Shown: piece after piece, positions 30,742-32,950 of the stretch
Layout of the letters: each line of letters opens with the position of its first letter
Numbering within the stretch: the stretch's first letter is position 1
Assembly: GCA_047608145.1 (NCBI GenBank)
Contig: JASGDC010000017.1
Span: forward strand, 1-32,950
DNA: 32,950 bases
Reading direction: 5' to 3'
Origin: JASGDC01 sp047608145
GTDB taxonomy: Bacteria > Actinomycetota > Actinomycetes > Actinomycetales > Micrococcaceae
Notes under the pieces: model-generated
Database searches by the model: none
What the model was told of the DNA's origin: nothing
Seen by the model: only the letters and a program-made list of their open reading frames with translations
Made by a program: the position numbers and the translations under genes

Positions 30742-30791
30742 TAAAAAATATAGGGGGGGGCAAAATATTTTGCCCCCCCTATATTTTTTAG
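30742..30791 (+). terminator. Long hairpin with G8/C7 core
   Basis: AAAAAATATA, eight G and CAAAATA pair with TTTTG, seven C and TATATTTTTT; nearly perfect with one bulge and a T-run. It separates the lytic enzyme from the pilin-like gene and would stop or limit read-through into it. Confidence 0.85.
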
Positions 30792-30877
30792 TTTAACTTT
30801 GTTCCTTCTTCCTGGAATTAATGTGTGGCAAATAAAAAATTTTTGTTTGTGGCAAGTATTGGAGAGGTTTAGAGAAA

Positions 30878-31174
30878 ATGCTTAATCATTTGAAGAGTTT
30901 GGGTGCTGTGACAGATTTGAAGCCAAATTTTAGTGCTGATGTTCCAGGGTTGAGTTGGCTACATGATTTTATCGGAGCTATTCAGGCTTTTGGTATTTAT
31001 ATCGGAGTTATTGGCTTTATTTTGGCTGCTGCTTTGTTTGGTTTTGGTCGTGCTACTAATTCTGGTGGTCATCAGCAGAAGGGTGCTGGTGCTATGGGTA
31101 TTGCTTTGTTGGTGATTGTCCTTATTGCTAGTGCAGGTTCCATTGTTGTTTGGGCTGTTGCACAGAAACTGTAA
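30878..31174 (+). CDS. Small membrane protein, VirB2/TrbC pilin-like
   Basis: A 98-residue protein with two hydrophobic segments (about residues 34-56 and 73-95) joined by a short loop GRATNSGGHQQKGAGA. Size, two helices and position right before a VirB6-like gene fit a type IV secretion pilin or PrgF-like protein. No signal peptidase site is obvious. GGAGAGG precedes the ATG by about 12 bases. Confidence 0.6.
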   Translation: MLNHLKSLGAVTDLKPNFSADVPGLSWLHDFIGAIQAFGIYIGVIGFILAAALFGFGRATNSGGHQQKGAGAMGIALLVIVLIASAGSIVVWAVAQKL

Positions 31175-31214
31175 TGAATAGAAAACTAGGCGTTGAGAAA
31201 GGTCTGCGTTGCGT

Positions 31215-32950
31215 ATGAATACTTATTTTGGAGTTGTGAGCTCACTTGGAAGTTTGTTGCCATCTTGGTTCCCGGATTTTGGGTTTGGAGATTGGTTTGA
31301 TGCTCCGCTTAAGGGCGTATATGCAGGCCTTGTAACGCTTCTTACTGGTTTATGGCAGTGGTTGCTTGGCGTTGGTACGGGGTTTATTGGTAATGCGATT
31401 ACGGGTACGAGTAGTCAGTCGCAAGAGACTGCTTATCATGTGCTTGTTTCTGCTTCTGATGGTACATCTGGGATTTTAAGGACTCTTACTGTTGTTGTTA
31501 CTCCAGTAGTTGTTATTGCTATGTTGTTGCAGTTGGTTTCGGCTGCTTGGCAGGGTAGTGGTGTTAAGGCGGCTCGTGCTTTTGTTGGTGGTATGGTGGC
31601 GTTGCCTGTTAGTATTTTCGCTTCTTATGCGATGTTGAATATTCGTAATGGTGTGGATAATTCAACGGCAGCACTTTTTAGTAAAGTGATGGGTAAGGAT
31701 GGGAGTCAGCTTACAGCTAGTGTTTGTGGAAACTATGTCGGTGGAAGCTATGATCCTGATAATGCTGCTAATCCAACTCAAGGCGTTTATCAACCCTCCA
31801 TTCCCGATGATGGATCGGCTGCTTCTATTGGGTGTTATTTTAATGATGTTGCGTTGCCGGTTAAGACTGATTTTACTAAGTTGAGTACTACGGAGTTGTT
31901 TACTGCTACTGGTACGTCTATTATTCTTTGTGTTTTGGCTTTGATTTTTGTGTTGGCTGCTTGTGCGTTTTGGATGTCGATGATGTTTCGTGATTTTGCG
32001 ATTATTGCGATTGTTGCTTTGGCTCCGGTGGTTTTTGCGATGCTTCCGTTTGAGGCTGCTAAGGAGTGGATTAAGAATTGGATGAAGATTCTTGTTGGGT
32101 TTATTCTTGCGAAGCCGTTGGCGATTATTGTTATTTCTGTTTTTAGTTATTTGATTAAGGAGCAGAATAATTCTTTCTTTGCTTTTATTTTTACGGTTTT
32201 GGCTCTTTTGATTGCTACTGCTTCGCCTCAGATGGCGGCTAGGCTGGTTGATTTTACTGGTGGTCAGTCTGTTGGTGCGTTGGGGGCTGCGGATGCTATG
32301 GATCCTTCTGGGAAGGTGATTGGTGCTGGTAAGAGTGCGGTATCTAATCTTGTTGGTAAGGCTGCTCAGGTAATGAAGAATAGTAAATCTGGTTCTTCTA
32401 TAGGTGGCGGGCAGTCTGCTTCTTCTGGGGTTGTTGGTGGTAAATCTTCTGTAGGAGGGAGCCAGTCTGCTTCTTCTTTTGGTGGTTCAACTTCAGGTGT
32501 CTCGACTAGCGGTGGTACTCAAGCTACTAAGGCTGGTGCAAAAGCAGGTGTTGTTGGTGGTGTAGCTGCGGCTGCTGGTGTGGCTGCTGGTTCTTTTGTT
32601 GCGAGTAAGATGAAGTCTGATCTTAATCAGCAGGCGCAGAGTGGTATCAACGGTGGTAAAGCTGCTGCTGGTCTTGCTGATAGTGCGAATGACATTATTA
32701 ATGGCAATGTAGACGCTGATTCTGCACGTAGTGGTAAAGGTGTTGCTGGTAAGAAAGTATCTGATTCTGCTGGTGGTAAAAATTCACTCCAGGGTTCTGG
32801 TTCTTCGCCTGCTTCTAAGTCTGATCGTCCGTCTGCTATTCCTGATAGTGCTGAGATGGCTGCTAAGAAGAGTGTTTCTCAAGATGTTGCTGGTGGGGAA
32901 AGTTCTAGTGGTGAGGTTCCTGGTTCTACGGATGAGGGTTCTGGTACTTC
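31215..32950 (+). CDS. VirB6/TrbL-like channel protein, cut by the window edge
   Basis: At least 578 residues, still open at 32950. The first 360 residues carry many hydrophobic segments, including LRTLTVVVTPVVVIAMLLQL, TSIILCVLALIFVLAACAFW and AIIAIVALAPVVFAMLPFEA. Family-like VALAPVVFAMLP and the block IATASPQMAARLVD belong to actinobacterial TrbL/VirB6 proteins of the mating bridge. From about residue 380 on the chain is Gly/Ser/Ala-rich and probably extracellular or cytosolic tail. The AAAGG ribosome-binding site lies about 12 bases from the ATG. Confidence 0.8.
   Translation, partial: MNTYFGVVSSLGSLLPSWFPDFGFGDWFDAPLKGVYAGLVTLLTGLWQWLLGVGTGFIGNAITGTSSQSQETAYHVLVSASDGTSGILRTLTVVVTPVVVIAMLLQLVSAAWQGSGVKAARAFVGGMVALPVSIFASYAMLNIRNGVDNSTAALFSKVMGKDGSQLTASVCGNYVGGSYDPDNAANPTQGVYQPSIPDDGSAASIGCYFNDVALPVKTDFTKLSTTELFTATGTSIILCVLALIFVLAACAFWMSMMFRDFAIIAIVALAPVVFAMLPFEAAKEWIKNWMKILVGFILAKPLAIIVISVFSYLIKEQNNSFFAFIFTVLALLIATASPQMAARLVDFTGGQSVGALGAADAMDPSGKVIGAGKSAVSNLVGKAAQVMKNSKSGSSIGGGQSASSGVVGGKSSVGGSQSASSFGGSTSGVSTSGGTQATKAGAKAGVVGGVAAAAGVAAGSFVASKMKSDLNQQAQSGINGGKAAAGLADSANDIINGNVDADSARSGKGVAGKKVSDSAGGKNSLQGSGSSPASKSDRPSAIPDSAEMAAKKSVSQDVAGGESSSGEVPGSTDEGSGT

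Larger units (their letters stand above)
19290..32950. mobile_element. Integrative and conjugative element, left part
   Basis: The element starts at the 3' end of tRNA-Pro and runs off the right edge. It contains, in order, integrase (minus), protease and repressor (minus), Cro-like and excisionase-like genes, small unknown genes, an initiator with iterons, a membrane protein, a coiled-coil DNA-binding protein, a sigma-like protein and four type IV secretion-like genes. The plus strand is G+T-rich throughout, unlike the host part. Relaxase, coupling protein, VirB4 and the right attachment site are outside the window. The exact core repeat cannot be fixed from one end. Confidence 0.85.

Noticed and set aside
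31699..31884. Short plus-strand frame inside the VirB6-like gene
   Set aside because: It is an out-of-frame shadow of a long open gene with membrane segments that runs off the window.

Overview
The window is AT-rich DNA from what looks like a low-GC actinobacterium, most likely host-associated and Actinomycetaceae-like; this is an inference. The support is gene content and order: pepN followed by an MscS-type channel and a group II truncated globin, ettA followed by a hotdog thioesterase and an actinobacterial conserved protein, an RpiB with the GGSGNGE motif used by actinobacteria, and a secreted lysozyme-like protein next to a small lipoprotein. Stops include TGA in several intact genes, so the host uses the standard bacterial code.

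Positions 1 to about 19,240 are chromosomal. From the left: an unrecognised 104-residue protein and glucose-6-phosphate dehydrogenase (minus strand); threonine aldolase and a DedA membrane protein (plus); a secreted HNH nuclease and a PadR regulator with a histidine-rich tail (minus), the latter preceded by three copies of a GATATATCG operator-like site; an AlkD/AlkC-like HEAT protein (plus); a DUF454 membrane protein (minus); a decayed ArsR/AHSA1 pair with in-frame TGA codons exactly where tryptophan is expected; a secreted lysozyme-like protein and a lipoprotein; then ettA, thioesterase, conserved protein and an orphan DNA methyltransferase in a row. A sugar-kinase remnant and a long perfect hairpin end that block. 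The minus-strand set pepN, mscS, glbO follows, then tRNA-Gly, rpiB, a gene broken by two frameshifts, a small acidic protein and tRNA-Pro.

From the 3' end of tRNA-Pro to the right edge lies the left part of an integrative and conjugative element that is cut off by the window. It has a tyrosine integrase pointing at the tRNA, an ImmR/ImmA-like repressor and protease pair, a divergent Cro-like gene and an excisionase-like gene. Next come a tightly overlapping set of small unrecognised genes, a winged-helix replication initiator, a membrane protein, a DNA-binding coiled-coil protein and a sigma-like protein. The start of a type IV secretion module follows: anchored protein, lytic transglycosylase/CHAP hydrolase, pilin-like peptide and VirB6/TrbL-like channel protein. 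Relaxase, coupling protein and VirB4 are not in view.

The most interesting signal is inside the replication initiator gene. Six copies of an 11-bp repeat lie at 22- or 33-bp steps and are read in all three frames, so the DNA rather than the protein repeat appears to be conserved. Beside them are two CGCGTNCGCG-type decamers and an 11-bp tandem repeat. Together these look like an intragenic replication origin, as in phage lambda O. The whole element is also strongly G+T-rich on the plus strand, even across the minus-strand integrase gene.
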